A stretch of DNA of 64,000 nt. Source: an uncultured Clostridia bacterium. Its GTDB lineage: Bacteria; Bacillota; Clostridia; Christensenellales; Aristaeellaceae. This document shows positions 53,491-62,101 of this stretch, piece by piece (position 1 is the first letter of the stretch; every line of letters starts with the position of its first letter). Both the position numbers and the translations under genes were made by a program. The notes under the pieces are model-generated. The model was given only the letters and a program-made list of their open reading frames with translations. It was not told the origin of the DNA and made no database searches. The stretch lies in the NCBI GenBank assembly GCA_946408995.1, contig CAMJUL010000008.1, forward strand, positions 1 to 64,000, in the 5' to 3' direction.

Positions 53491-54423
53491 TCAGTTCCTC
53501 TCAAGGCTGCTTTCGCTGACCTTGAAAAAAATATCTTCCAGACTGTCTTCCACGGGCATCAGGCGCAGCAAAGGCGCGTTCATGCCGGACAGCAGGGTGA
53601 AGAGGGATCTTTCCGGCTGGTACCCCGGTTTGCAGGTCAAAAGCACCGTCGTAATGCCCGGTTGGTCGCTCTGAAGCGCTTCGACCTTCTCGAAATAATC
53701 CACGGAATGAAGGGCGGGCAGCAGGAGTCCTTTCCCGATGGCGACCGTGGCTTTCAAAACCCTGGATTCGGACGCCTCCAGGGACTTGTCCGCGATGAGA
53801 ACGCCGTGGCTCAGGATGACTGCGCGGGTGCATACGGCCTGGACCTCATGCAGCATATGAGAGGAAAAAAGGATGGTCTTTTCCCCCTTGAAAGAGAGGA
53901 GGATCTTCCTGAATTCGCTGGACTGGATCGGGTCCAGGCCGGACGTGGGCTCGTCCAGGACCAGGATCCGGGGATCCCCGCACAGGGCCTGGGCCAGTCC
54001 GACCCGCTGCCGGAGCCCCTTGGACAGATTGCCGATCCGCCGGGGAAGAACGTCGGTCAGCTGGGTCATTTCCGCGATTTCATCTACATGGGCGGGGATG
54101 CTTTTCTCCCGGGTCTCCCTTAAGCGGCAGACAAAGCAAAGGTAATCCCGCACCGTCATTTCATCGTAAAGAGGAACGATCTCCGGAAGATAGCCGATTT
54201 GCCGCTTGACCTGGCGGGGCTCTGTCAAAATGTCACAGGAGTCGATCAGCGTTCTGCCGGAGGAAGGGGAGAGACAGCCGGTAAGGATGTTCAGCAGCGT
54301 GCTTTTCCCCGCGCCGTTGGACCCGAGCAGCCCCAGGATCTGTCCGTTTGGAATGGAGAGGCGGATGTCCCTGAGGGCATAGCGGTCGCCGTATTTTTTG
54401 CTGATGTTTTCTAAGGTAATCAT
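53491..54423 (-). CDS. ABC transporter ATP-binding protein, GldA-like
   Basis: A 310-aa ATPase with Walker A GSNGAGKSTL near 34, Q-loop YLPEIVPLYDEMTV near 80, signature NLSKGLRQRVGLAQ near 132, Walker B ILVLDEPTSGLD near 154 and the H-loop SSHMLHE near 187. A variable C-terminal domain ends in VEDSLEDIFFKVSE. The start is ATG 54423 with AAGGAG upstream. It is the first gene of a four-gene operon on the minus strand. Confidence 0.92.
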   Translation of the reverse strand: MITLENISKKYGDRYALRDIRLSIPNGQILGLLGSNGAGKSTLLNILTGCLSPSSGRTLIDSCDILTEPRQVKRQIGYLPEIVPLYDEMTVRDYLCFVCRLRETREKSIPAHVDEIAEMTQLTDVLPRRIGNLSKGLRQRVGLAQALCGDPRILVLDEPTSGLDPIQSSEFRKILLSFKGEKTILFSSHMLHEVQAVCTRAVILSHGVLIADKSLEASESRVLKATVAIGKGLLLPALHSVDYFEKVEALQSDQPGITTVLLTCKPGYQPERSLFTLLSGMNAPLLRLMPVEDSLEDIFFKVSESSLERN

Positions 54424-54528
54424 GCCTGCTCCTTTCCTCCTGTGATAAGCCATTATAGCACAGGCCCGAGGGAGCATACATTAATTTTTTGTAAAAGAAA
54501 AAGCGCCGGAAAGGCGCCGGCGGAAGGG

Positions 54529-54972
54529 TCAGAGCAGGTCTCCTTCCAGGTCCTGCAGGGAATCGATCCGGATGGTCTCACCTGGGGAGAGGCCATTGGA
54601 TGCATAGAACTGCAAAAGGCGTTCCGGTGCGTTTACCCTTCTGACTTTCGCCTGGATCATACGCAAAGCGCCGCCTTCCTTGCGCGGATCCGGCTCAAAC
54701 AGGGTCGCGCGGACCAGAGGGTGCGTTCCGGAACGGATCAGCTCGTCTATGCGGCCAAGCTTCCGGTCCAACAGGGCTTTTTCCCAGTCGCTCAGTTCGG
54801 GTCTTTGTTCGGTCAGCCTGGCCGTTTCGGCGATGACGCCGTCAAACCCCACCAAAGCGGCATAAGGGCTGAATTGCGCGGCACGGTTGTACAGGCTCAT
54901 GCGGGGCCTGGCCGGGTTCCTGGGGCGCGGAAGATCCAGCATGTCCGCATACGGTTCAAGGTCGTCTTTCAT
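54529..54972 (-). CDS. YolD-like protein
   Basis: A 147-aa protein with the YolD pattern RPRMSLYNRAAQFSPYAALVGFDGVI near residue 22-47 and a C-terminal beta region. YolD-like proteins are encoded with UvrX-type translesion polymerases and resemble a UmuD partner, though their action is not settled. The ATG overlaps the polymerase stop by four bases (ATGA). It is the last gene of the SOS-like operon. Confidence 0.85.
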   Translation of the reverse strand: MKDDLEPYADMLDLPRPRNPARPRMSLYNRAAQFSPYAALVGFDGVIAETARLTEQRPELSDWEKALLDRKLGRIDELIRSGTHPLVRATLFEPDPRKEGGALRMIQAKVRRVNAPERLLQFYASNGLSPGETIRIDSLQDLEGDLL

Positions 54973-56528
54973 GTCTCGTCTCCCGCGCTGTGGCCGCCGA
55001 TCTGCCTGTTCCGCTGGAGCGTCGTTCCGTCCGGCAGAAGGTTCATCCCCTTCAGCAGAGCGTTCTTGCCAAAGCGGTCCTGGATCTCAAGCACCGCCTT
55101 CTGGACGCGGTGTTCCTGGGCCTCGGTGGAGCGCAGCGCCTTTTTCTTTTGCTCCGTTTCGATAAAATCTGCGAGAAAATTCATCTGCATGTGGGTCTCG
55201 ACGGGGATTTCCGCTTCCGGGATCAGTCCGCAGGCGGCGATGTTCACCCTGCGGACCAAAAGCAAACGGTCGACGACCCGGTCATAGATCTTCAGGACAG
55301 CCTCCGTCAGACTGCGGGCCGAGCTGGTGTAATGGTCCAGATTTCCGGTGCCATGGGCATGCCTTGGGACCCGGCGCCCATAGTAATCGATGCCGACGGC
55401 CCCGCGGTATTGCCTGCCCGCTTCCCCGTTCAGGCTTTCCCGGTCATAGGCGATATCCAAAACCAGCTGCTTTGTGACCGCCTGCTTTCGGACCAGATCA
55501 AGGGCCAGCAGCTCTGTCATTTCTTTAACGATCAGGCGGCATTGTTCGAAGGTGTAGGGCTTATGGAGCACCTGCCCGCTGGAAAGGCTGGCGGTGGCAG
55601 GGCGGTATTGCTTGATGACCTCCATGGGGGTGGGCTCCCATCCCCAGGCGTGGTCGATCAGCAATTCCGCGTTGATGCCAAAGACATGGTACAATTGCTC
55701 CTCCCGGACGGGGTCCAGAGAGGCCCTGGCGAGATCCCCCATGGTGTGGATCATCATGCGTTCCAGACGGGAGGCGATGCCGCCTCCGATGCGCCAGAAG
55801 TCGGTCAGCGGACGGTGGGCCCATAAAAGCTCCCGGTAGGACCGCTCATTCAGTTCGGCGATTCGTACGCCGTCTTTGTCGGGCAGGGATTTTTTGGCCA
55901 CGATATCCATGGCGACCTTGGCCAGGTACAGATTCGTGCCGATCCCGGCGGTGGCGGTTATGCCTGTGTTGTACAGGACCTCGCGCACCATGGTCATGGT
56001 CAGTTCATGGGCCGTCATGCCGTAGGTTTTCAAATAGCCGGTCAGGTCGATAAAGACTTCGTCGATGGAATACACCAGAATATCCTCAGGCGCGATGTAT
56101 TTGAGGTAGGTCTGGTAGATGCGGCTGCTGTATTCCTCGTAGAGCCGCATGCGGGGCGGGGCAACGATATAGGACAGCTCCAGGGTGGGATCCGCCTCCA
56201 GCGCTTCCGAATCAAACGAGGCGCTTGAAAAATGAAAGCCGCCGTTTTCCGTATCCCGCTGGAGAGCCCCGGAGCGTTTGGCGCGGTTCAGGCGTTCCCG
56301 GTTGATGGTGCGTACCTTTTCTACGACCTCAAACAGGCGGGGCCTTCCCGGAATGCCATGGGCCTTCAGGGAGGGGGAGACAGCGAGACAGATGGTCTTT
56401 TCCGTGCGGCTCGCGTCTGCTACGACCAAATGGGTGGTCAGGGGGTTCAGATGCCGTTCGGCGCATTCCACGCTCGCGTAAAAGCTTTTGGCGTCGATCC
56501 CGACGTACTGCCGGACGCTTTCTGCCAT
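54969..56528 (-). CDS. Y-family translesion DNA polymerase (UvrX/UmuC-like)
   Basis: A 519-aa polymerase. Catalytic acidic residues lie in VGIDAKSFYASVEC near residue 9 and YSIDEVFIDLT near 152. The palm motif TAGIGTNLYLAKVAMD is near 192, helix-hairpin-helix GIASRLERMMIHTMGDLA near 248 and a little-finger domain follows from about 310. It copies past damaged DNA with low fidelity. It is co-transcribed with an S24 repressor, a small protein and YolD, which implies damage-inducible expression. Confidence 0.92.
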   Translation of the reverse strand: MAESVRQYVGIDAKSFYASVECAERHLNPLTTHLVVADASRTEKTICLAVSPSLKAHGIPGRPRLFEVVEKVRTINRERLNRAKRSGALQRDTENGGFHFSSASFDSEALEADPTLELSYIVAPPRMRLYEEYSSRIYQTYLKYIAPEDILVYSIDEVFIDLTGYLKTYGMTAHELTMTMVREVLYNTGITATAGIGTNLYLAKVAMDIVAKKSLPDKDGVRIAELNERSYRELLWAHRPLTDFWRIGGGIASRLERMMIHTMGDLARASLDPVREEQLYHVFGINAELLIDHAWGWEPTPMEVIKQYRPATASLSSGQVLHKPYTFEQCRLIVKEMTELLALDLVRKQAVTKQLVLDIAYDRESLNGEAGRQYRGAVGIDYYGRRVPRHAHGTGNLDHYTSSARSLTEAVLKIYDRVVDRLLLVRRVNIAACGLIPEAEIPVETHMQMNFLADFIETEQKKKALRSTEAQEHRVQKAVLEIQDRFGKNALLKGMNLLPDGTTLQRNRQIGGHSAGDET

Positions 56529-56550
56529 AGGCCGTTCCTGCCCCTTTCTG

Positions 56551-56868
56551 TCATACGGGTTCCGTTACGGGCGTTTCCACATACCAGCGGGCGACCCTGC
56601 TGGAAAACGCCGAGTCCGTCCATTCGAAAAAAAGGTGCTTCTCTTCCCCGCGGATGATCACCGTATAGCAGGCCCCGTCAATGCCGCGGCGGTAAAGGGA
56701 CGCGGGCCGGAAATCCTTCACCGCGTCGATCCGGAAGGTGCGGCCGTCCGCCCAGGTAATGGACTTTGGGTGCATATAGCCGGTGGAGTCAAAATCGGAA
56801 TTGACCTTGACATAGACCCGCTCCTGTCTTGCCCGGTGAGATCCGCTTTCGTTTTTTTGCGTATGCAT
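56551..56868 (-). CDS. Small conserved protein in the polymerase operon
   Basis: A 105-aa protein starting at ATG 56868, with no signal peptide or membrane helix. It has a basic start (THQ-like KNESGSHRARQERVYVKVNSD), GRTFRIDAVKDFRPASL near 45 and CYTVIIRGEEKHLFFEWTD near 68. The small beta-rich shape recurs beside Clostridial UvrX/YolD genes as I remember them, but function is unknown. It starts 11 bases after the repressor stop. Confidence 0.7.
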   Translation of the reverse strand: MHTQKNESGSHRARQERVYVKVNSDFDSTGYMHPKSITWADGRTFRIDAVKDFRPASLYRRGIDGACYTVIIRGEEKHLFFEWTDSAFSSRVARWYVETPVTEPV

Positions 56869-56879
56869 GGGAACCCCTC

Positions 56880-57728
56880 TCATTCGTTCAAATCGTCGAA
56901 GGCAGCCTGGATCTTTTCCGCGAGAGGATCGGGGGCGATGTCCTGCGCCCCGACCAGCCCCGTCACCCGGCCAAAGACGCGGATTTCCGTTCCGTCGTCA
57001 AAGCGGATGGGACGGTAACGGGGATTCAGGGAATACAGGCCGTCCGGCTGAAATTGCTTGATGAAAGACTCTCCGTTGACAATGAAAATCCCGACCTGGC
57101 CGGGCAGGACCCGGACGGAAGTGTCCACATACACGAAACTTCCGTTCGGATAATCAGGCTCCATGCTGCGGCCGTTCACATGGATCACGCCGTCGGTCCC
57201 GTGAGGAACACGGTCGGACAAAAGGAAAAGGGTTTTGTTTTCCGCCCTGTCCTGCATGGGGGACCCGACCCCTGCCGCGGCGGCCTCCTCATACAGGCAC
57301 AGCGGCCGGTAAAGGGATCTGAGACGACGCTTTTCCTGCGCGTCCTGCCGGAACTGAAGCCGCTGCATGAGCTCAAGGACTGTCGTCCGGTCGTACCGGT
57401 CCAGAAGGCGAAAGGTATCCAGAAACGCCCGGTCCTGCCTGGGCAGCGCGGCTTCGGCCTTCATGCCGAGCAGCTCGGTGACCGGAAGATCCAGCGCCTC
57501 GCACAGACGGGGCAGGGTGCCGATATCCGGGCGTGTCAGCCCCAGCTCCCAATTGCCGACCGCTGTCTTGGTCACCCCAAGCTGTTCGGCCAGGTCCGCC
57601 TGCCCCAGACGGGCGTCCAGACGGTACCTGCGGATCACCTGGCCGATATGAGCCGTGACGGAAGCATCGGCGGCGGGACGCCGCCTGACGCCGCCTTTTC
57701 GTCCGGATCCGGCAGGATGTTTGTCCAT
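56880..57728 (-). CDS. Self-cleaving HTH/S24 repressor (LexA-like)
   Basis: A 282-aa regulator. XRE-type helix-turn-helix at about 27-82 (LGQADLAEQLGVTKTAVGNWE). A cleavage-like bond Ala152-Gly153 in EEAAAAGVGSP. An S24 peptidase domain has nucleophile Ser188 in NGRSMEPDYPNG and base Lys224 in ESFIKQF. The spacings (36 and 36 residues) match LexA (35 and 37). This predicts RecA-stimulated self-cleavage that releases the operon. ATG 57728 has GGGGAGG seven bases upstream. Its operator covers its own promoter. Confidence 0.88.
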   Translation of the reverse strand: MDKHPAGSGRKGGVRRRPAADASVTAHIGQVIRRYRLDARLGQADLAEQLGVTKTAVGNWELGLTRPDIGTLPRLCEALDLPVTELLGMKAEAALPRQDRAFLDTFRLLDRYDRTTVLELMQRLQFRQDAQEKRRLRSLYRPLCLYEEAAAAGVGSPMQDRAENKTLFLLSDRVPHGTDGVIHVNGRSMEPDYPNGSFVYVDTSVRVLPGQVGIFIVNGESFIKQFQPDGLYSLNPRYRPIRFDDGTEIRVFGRVTGLVGAQDIAPDPLAEKIQAAFDDLNE

Positions 57729-57774
57729 TGGATTTCCTCCCCTAAGCTTTTCCTGTATGTGTCTTTCCGATCTC

Positions 57775-57838
57775 ATTGTAGCACATAAATAATTGTCTGT
57801 AAACAGATAAATGCAGATATAAAACAATTATTTATGTG
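57775..57838. promoter_or_regulatory. Repressor promoter with long palindromic operator
   Basis: Perfect 15-bp inverted repeats CACATAAATAATTGT (57782-57796) and ACAATTATTTATGTG (57824-57838) are separated by 27 bases. Minus strand: -35 TTTACA (57798-57803), 17-bp spacer, -10 TACAAT (57775-57780); one operator arm fills the spacer. A weak plus-strand -35 (TTGTCT, 57794) could serve the racemase side. Confidence 0.8.
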
Positions 57839-58016
57839 AATATCGGGGCGGGACGGGGCTTTCAGGACCATGCTTCCAAAGAGAACGGGGATCGGGAGAA
57901 ACCGGAAAAAGTACATCTTTTCTTTTTTGGACGTCGCGGATATAATAAGCAGGCGGAAAACGCAAAGAACGGCGATCCGGGCAGATCCCGGAAGCCCGAA
58001 ACAGCGGGGAAGAAAA

Positions 58017-58808
58017 ATGGAGAACGGAATTGTAAAAAAAGGAAAAGATCCCCGCCCGGTTGGCGTCTTTGACAGTGGTGCGGGCGGAATCAGTGTTTTA
58101 AGGGAGATCCGGAAACTGCTTCCCGCGGAGGACCTGGTTTTTTACGGCGATGATCTGAATGCGCCCTATGGCACGAAGCCTGTGGAACAGATACGGGCCC
58201 TGGCGGAAAACGCGGTGAAAAAGCTGTTGTCGTTTGACAGCAAGGCGGTGGTCATCGCCTGCAACACAGCCACGGCTGCGGCCGCGGAGGCCCTTCGGGC
58301 AGAATATGATTTTCCCATCATTGGCATGGAACCCGCGATCAAACCGGCGGCGTCGATCAGGAAGGACGGGATCGTCCTGAGCATGGCGACCCCCGGCACC
58401 ATTGGAAGCGAAAAATACCGCAGGCTGTATGAGCGGTATGGGGAAGGGGTGATCTCCATTCCGTGTCCGGGACTGATGGAGTTTGTGGAGCGGGAGGAAC
58501 TGGATTCCCCGGCGCTGCACGCCTGCCTGGAGCGACTCTTCGCACCCTACAGGGACCGGAAAGTGGACGCGGTCGTCCTGGGATGCACCCATTATGTATT
58601 TCTCAAACATGCGATCCGCGCCTGTTTCGGCCCTGAAACGGCCCTTGTTGACGGAAATGAGGGTACGGCGAGACAGCTGAAAAAACGGCTCGAGGAGGAA
58701 GCCCTTCTGGCCCCGGAAGGCCGGAAAGGGGAAACAAGGATCCATTCAAGCGGGGGCGAAGTCTTTGTGAGCAGGCTGACAAGGCTGTACCGGTGGACGG
58801 AGGAATGA
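58017..58808 (+). CDS. murI: Glutamate racemase
   Basis: The 263-aa enzyme makes D-glutamate for peptidoglycan. VFDSGAGGISVLREI near residue 17 and YGDDLNAPYGTK near 43 are family signatures. Catalytic cysteines are Cys82 in ACNTATA and Cys190 in LGCTHY. ATG 58017 has a GGGGAAG site; the longer frame from 57870 runs through leader sequence and is unlikely. It starts a plus-strand series with a serine hydrolase and others. Confidence 0.95.
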   Translation: MENGIVKKGKDPRPVGVFDSGAGGISVLREIRKLLPAEDLVFYGDDLNAPYGTKPVEQIRALAENAVKKLLSFDSKAVVIACNTATAAAAEALRAEYDFPIIGMEPAIKPAASIRKDGIVLSMATPGTIGSEKYRRLYERYGEGVISIPCPGLMEFVEREELDSPALHACLERLFAPYRDRKVDAVVLGCTHYVFLKHAIRACFGPETALVDGNEGTARQLKKRLEEEALLAPEGRKGETRIHSSGGEVFVSRLTRLYRWTEE

Positions 58809-58898
58809 GGGAGAGGCCCCAAGGCATCCCTGCGGAGAGGGAAAAGCGGAGCGGGAGAGGCATGAAAAGGCCGTCCCCGGGAAGAAGGAGGAAGGAAC

Positions 58899-60071
58899 AT
58901 GCCGGTGAAGGAAAAGGTTGGACACGTTCTGGAAGAAGCGGTAAAGAACAGGGAAGCGGCGGGACTGAGCGTTCTTGTGCTGAAGAACGGCAGGGAGGCT
59001 CTGTATGCCCAGGCGGGAGTGGCGGACAGGAAACGTGAAATCCCCCTTGAAAGGGATACCATTTTCAGGCTCTACAGCCAGACCAAGCCCATTACGGCCG
59101 CGGCGGTGATGCTGCTTGTGGAAAATGGGTGCATTGATCTGATGGACCCGGCGGAAAAATACCTTCCGGGTTTCAAAAATCAGAAGGTCTGGACGGAAAA
59201 GGGCTTGGTACCGGTTCAGAGAAGCGTAAATCTCCGGGATCTTCTTGGAATGACCGCGGGTCTGTGCTATCCGGCCGAGGACGCGCCGGGGCAGTACGCG
59301 GCGAAGGTGTTTGACGAAAACCAGCGCATGATGGATGAAGGGAAACCGGGCTATTCCACGGTGGAGTTTTGTGACCGGCTTGGCAGGGAGCCTCTTGCTT
59401 TTCAGCCCGGGACGCATTTCCGCTATTCGACCTGCGCGGATGTGCTTGGCGCGGTTGTGGAGGTGGCGTCCGGGATGAAATATTCCGCGTTCCTCAGGCA
59501 GGCTTTCTTTGAACCGCTGGGGATGAAAGATACCGCTTTCTGGGTGCCGGAGGAAAAGCGGACCCGGTTCGCCGAGTGCTATGTACGGACCGGCGACGGG
59601 CTGAAGGAGTGGACCGGCAGAAACCTTTGCTGCGGGGATTATTCCAGGGAACCCGCCTTTGAAAGCGGCGGGGCGGGACTTGTGAGCACGCTGGATGATT
59701 ACGCGGCGTTTTCCGGGATGCTGCTTCAGGAGGGCCTCTATCAGGGAAAGCGGATCCTCAGCCCGGAAAGCGTGCGCTTTATGACCGCGGCCCAACTGAT
59801 GCCGGGTCCTCAAAGCGAGATGTGGGACAGCCTGTGGGGATTTGGATACGGGAAATTGATGCGGACCGCGCTGGAGCCCGGTCAGTACGCCGGGTTCATG
59901 CGGCGTGGGGAATATGGCTGGGACGGATGGCTGGGGACGTATTTCGCCAATTTCCCGCAGGAGAAAATGACGATTTTGATGATGCAGAATACCACGGATA
60001 CAGGCACCGTGACCGTGACGAGGAAGGTGCGCAACGTGATCCTTGCTGCGGAAAGCGGGGGAGAACTTTGA
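58899..60071 (+). CDS. Beta-lactamase-family serine hydrolase
   Basis: A 390-aa class C/EstB-like enzyme with the SxxK motif SQTK (Ser60, Lys63), a Tyr motif in FRYSTCADVLG near 176 and a C-terminal GEYGWDGWLGT in place of the KTG box. There is no signal peptide, so it is probably a cytoplasmic esterase or D-amino-acid-related peptidase, not a drug-resistance enzyme. AGGAGG precedes the ATG. Its TGA overlaps the next gene's ATG (TGATG). Confidence 0.87.
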   Translation: MPVKEKVGHVLEEAVKNREAAGLSVLVLKNGREALYAQAGVADRKREIPLERDTIFRLYSQTKPITAAAVMLLVENGCIDLMDPAEKYLPGFKNQKVWTEKGLVPVQRSVNLRDLLGMTAGLCYPAEDAPGQYAAKVFDENQRMMDEGKPGYSTVEFCDRLGREPLAFQPGTHFRYSTCADVLGAVVEVASGMKYSAFLRQAFFEPLGMKDTAFWVPEEKRTRFAECYVRTGDGLKEWTGRNLCCGDYSREPAFESGGAGLVSTLDDYAAFSGMLLQEGLYQGKRILSPESVRFMTAAQLMPGPQSEMWDSLWGFGYGKLMRTALEPGQYAGFMRRGEYGWDGWLGTYFANFPQEKMTILMMQNTTDTGTVTVTRKVRNVILAAESGGEL

Positions 60072-60922
60072 TGCAGGCCGGCCTTGAAGTGCCTGTCAGG
60101 CTGTGCGTTACGGACCTGGACGGGTGCCTGCTGGACGCGTCGGGCCGTCTGCCGGAAGGCTTTTTTGAAACCGTGGAGCGGTGCGGACAGCGGGGCGTGA
60201 CGGTCTGCGCGGCCAGCGGGCGGAGCGTACAGGGGATCAAAAAGGTCTTTGGACCGGCATCGGACCGCCTCGCACTGATTTCGGACAACGGCGGGCGTGT
60301 GTTCATCCGAGGCGAGGAGCAGGTTTGCCGGGATATTCCACGGGCGCTGTGGGCGCCTGTGGCCGCACTGGCCAGAGAATGCGGCGGAGTTCATACGGTG
60401 CTGACCCTTACGGAGGGGGCGGTGCTGGATTCTTTCCGTGCGCTCAGCCCGCGCGAAGCGCAGGAACTGGAAAAATACTATCCCAAATGGAGCCCGGAGG
60501 ATCTCTCCTCTTTCACCGAAAATGCGGTCAAGCTTTCTCTGCTGTACTTTGGGGATATCGAGAGGGAGATCCTGCCGCGTTTTGCCTGCTTTGGCGAAAG
60601 GGGGCTGGCGGTGCGCTGCACGGCGCCCATCTGGATCGACGTGAACCGGGCGGATGTGGACAAGAGTGACGGGGTGAGGGACCTGCAGCGCATACTGAAT
60701 GTATCTCCGCGGGAAACGGCCGTCTTCGGGGACTACCTGAACGACCTTTCCATGGCGGACTGCGCAGGATGGTCTTTTGCCCCGGCAAACGCCCATCCGG
60801 AGGTGAGAAAACGCTTCAACCGCCACATCGGGCATCATGACACGGGCAGTGTCCAACAGGCGATCCGCCTGCTGGCGGAAGGCTGTTTGCCGCCGGAAAT
60901 CCGGACGGAACAGGAGGATTAA
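60071..60922 (+). CDS. HAD-family (Cof-type) phosphatase
   Basis: A 283-aa hydrolase with the nucleophile motif CVTDLDGCLLD (Asp15, Asp17), VCAASGRSVQGI near 46, a C2-type cap domain in the middle and the acidic FGDYLNDLSM near 219. Cof-type enzymes act on sugar phosphates, flavin or other small phosphates. The start overlaps the hydrolase stop, so the two are coupled. Confidence 0.88.
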   Translation: MQAGLEVPVRLCVTDLDGCLLDASGRLPEGFFETVERCGQRGVTVCAASGRSVQGIKKVFGPASDRLALISDNGGRVFIRGEEQVCRDIPRALWAPVAALARECGGVHTVLTLTEGAVLDSFRALSPREAQELEKYYPKWSPEDLSSFTENAVKLSLLYFGDIEREILPRFACFGERGLAVRCTAPIWIDVNRADVDKSDGVRDLQRILNVSPRETAVFGDYLNDLSMADCAGWSFAPANAHPEVRKRFNRHIGHHDTGSVQQAIRLLAEGCLPPEIRTEQED

Positions 60923-60928
60923 AACGAA

Positions 60929-61906
60929 ATGAAAGCAGAAGAATGGAAAGAATCGATTTCCGGGCGCGTCCGGGAAATCCTTTTGAAGGCAGGGGAGATT
61001 ATCCTCGGCGCCCATGTGGAAAGGCGGGATATCCGCGCCAAAGGCGGAAAAGCGGATTTTGTGACGGCCTATGATGTTCGGGTGCAGGAGTACCTGATCG
61101 GTCAGCTTGCTTCCCTGATCCCCGATGCCGCTTTTTTCGGCGAGGAGGATACGAAGGGGAGCGGAAGAATCCTGGGGAACGGGCCGGTCTTTATCATTGA
61201 TCCCATCGACGGGACCACCAATTTTATGTTCGACCGCAGGCATTCCTGTATTTCTGTGGCGCTCTGCTGTGACCGGAGGGTTTGCTTTGCCTGGGTTTAT
61301 CAGCCTTATACCGGTGAATTGTGGACAGCGGAGGAAGGCGCGGGCGCATTTCTCAACGGGGAACGCCTGCACCCAGCGGACCTGACGCTGGAGGAGGGCG
61401 TCGCAGCCTTCGGCGCCGCAAGACACTACGGCTATGATCCGGATCCGCTGTTCAGACTGGTACGGAACCTGTTTGAGCACAGCCTGGGCGTACGGGAAGG
61501 GGGAAGTGCCGCGATAGACCTTTGCAGGGTGGCGGCCGGTGGAAATATCTGCTATCTGGAACCGATGATTTCCCCCTGGGATTATGCCGCGTCGTCCCTG
61601 ATCCTTCATGAAGCCGGATGCCTGATCACCCAATGGAGCGGGGAGAGGATCACCCTGGACAGAAGCTGCAGCATCCTGGCTGCTCCGCCGCAGGCCTATG
61701 GAGAACTGAGACGTTTGATCGACCGGGACAAAGCCGACCATGTTCACCTGGGAAAGGACGCGCGGCCTGGAAAAGGAAACGCTGCCGCACCGTCCGAAGC
61801 GGATCTGATCGAGGTGACCGGGGAAGAGGACTGGCAGGACGAAACGGAGAGGACGTACCGGGACGGAAGCCTGATACAGGAATGCTGGAAGGACCGTTCC
61901 TACTGA
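60929..61906 (+). CDS. Inositol monophosphatase family protein with acidic tail
   Basis: A 325-aa metal-dependent phosphatase with GEEDTKGSGR near 70, IDPIDGTTNFMFDRRHS near 90 and SPWDYAASSLILHEAG near 218 as metal and substrate sites. Substrates may be inositol phosphate, 3'-phosphoadenosine 5'-phosphate or similar. About 50 residues beyond the usual end form a charged tail (EVTGEEDWQDETERTYRD). It is encoded seven bases after the HAD gene. Confidence 0.88.
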   Translation: MKAEEWKESISGRVREILLKAGEIILGAHVERRDIRAKGGKADFVTAYDVRVQEYLIGQLASLIPDAAFFGEEDTKGSGRILGNGPVFIIDPIDGTTNFMFDRRHSCISVALCCDRRVCFAWVYQPYTGELWTAEEGAGAFLNGERLHPADLTLEEGVAAFGAARHYGYDPDPLFRLVRNLFEHSLGVREGGSAAIDLCRVAAGGNICYLEPMISPWDYAASSLILHEAGCLITQWSGERITLDRSCSILAAPPQAYGELRRLIDRDKADHVHLGKDARPGKGNAAAPSEADLIEVTGEEDWQDETERTYRDGSLIQECWKDRSY

Positions 61907-61985
61907 GCGCATGTGCATTCGTTGTTGTTCTGTCTTCTCCGGACGACAGCTTGGACCATTATTTGCGGAATTGGGTCTTCCGTTC

Positions 61986-62014
61986 TTTATTCCGGACGGA
62001 AAGTTTGTTATGAT
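61986..62014 (+). promoter_or_regulatory. Candidate promoter of the ABC exporter genes
   Basis: -35 TTTATT (61986-61991), 17-bp spacer, -10 TATGAT (62009-62014), about 88 bases before the start. The -35 is weak. The short frame at 61911-62099 shows no protein character. Confidence 0.4.
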
Positions 62015-62101
62015 GGAGGCGCTGACGGATACAGCGCCTTTTCCTCTGCGGAAGGCCGGTGTTGTCTTATTTGCAAGTAACGTACCTTTTGGAGGATGAG
62101 T

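Noticed and set aside
58899..60071. Antibiotic-resistance beta-lactamase
   Set aside because: No signal peptide and no KTG box; it fits cytoplasmic EstB-like esterases better.
61911..62099. 62-aa gene before the ABC ATPase
   Set aside because: No ribosome site, no family pattern, and it covers a probable promoter.
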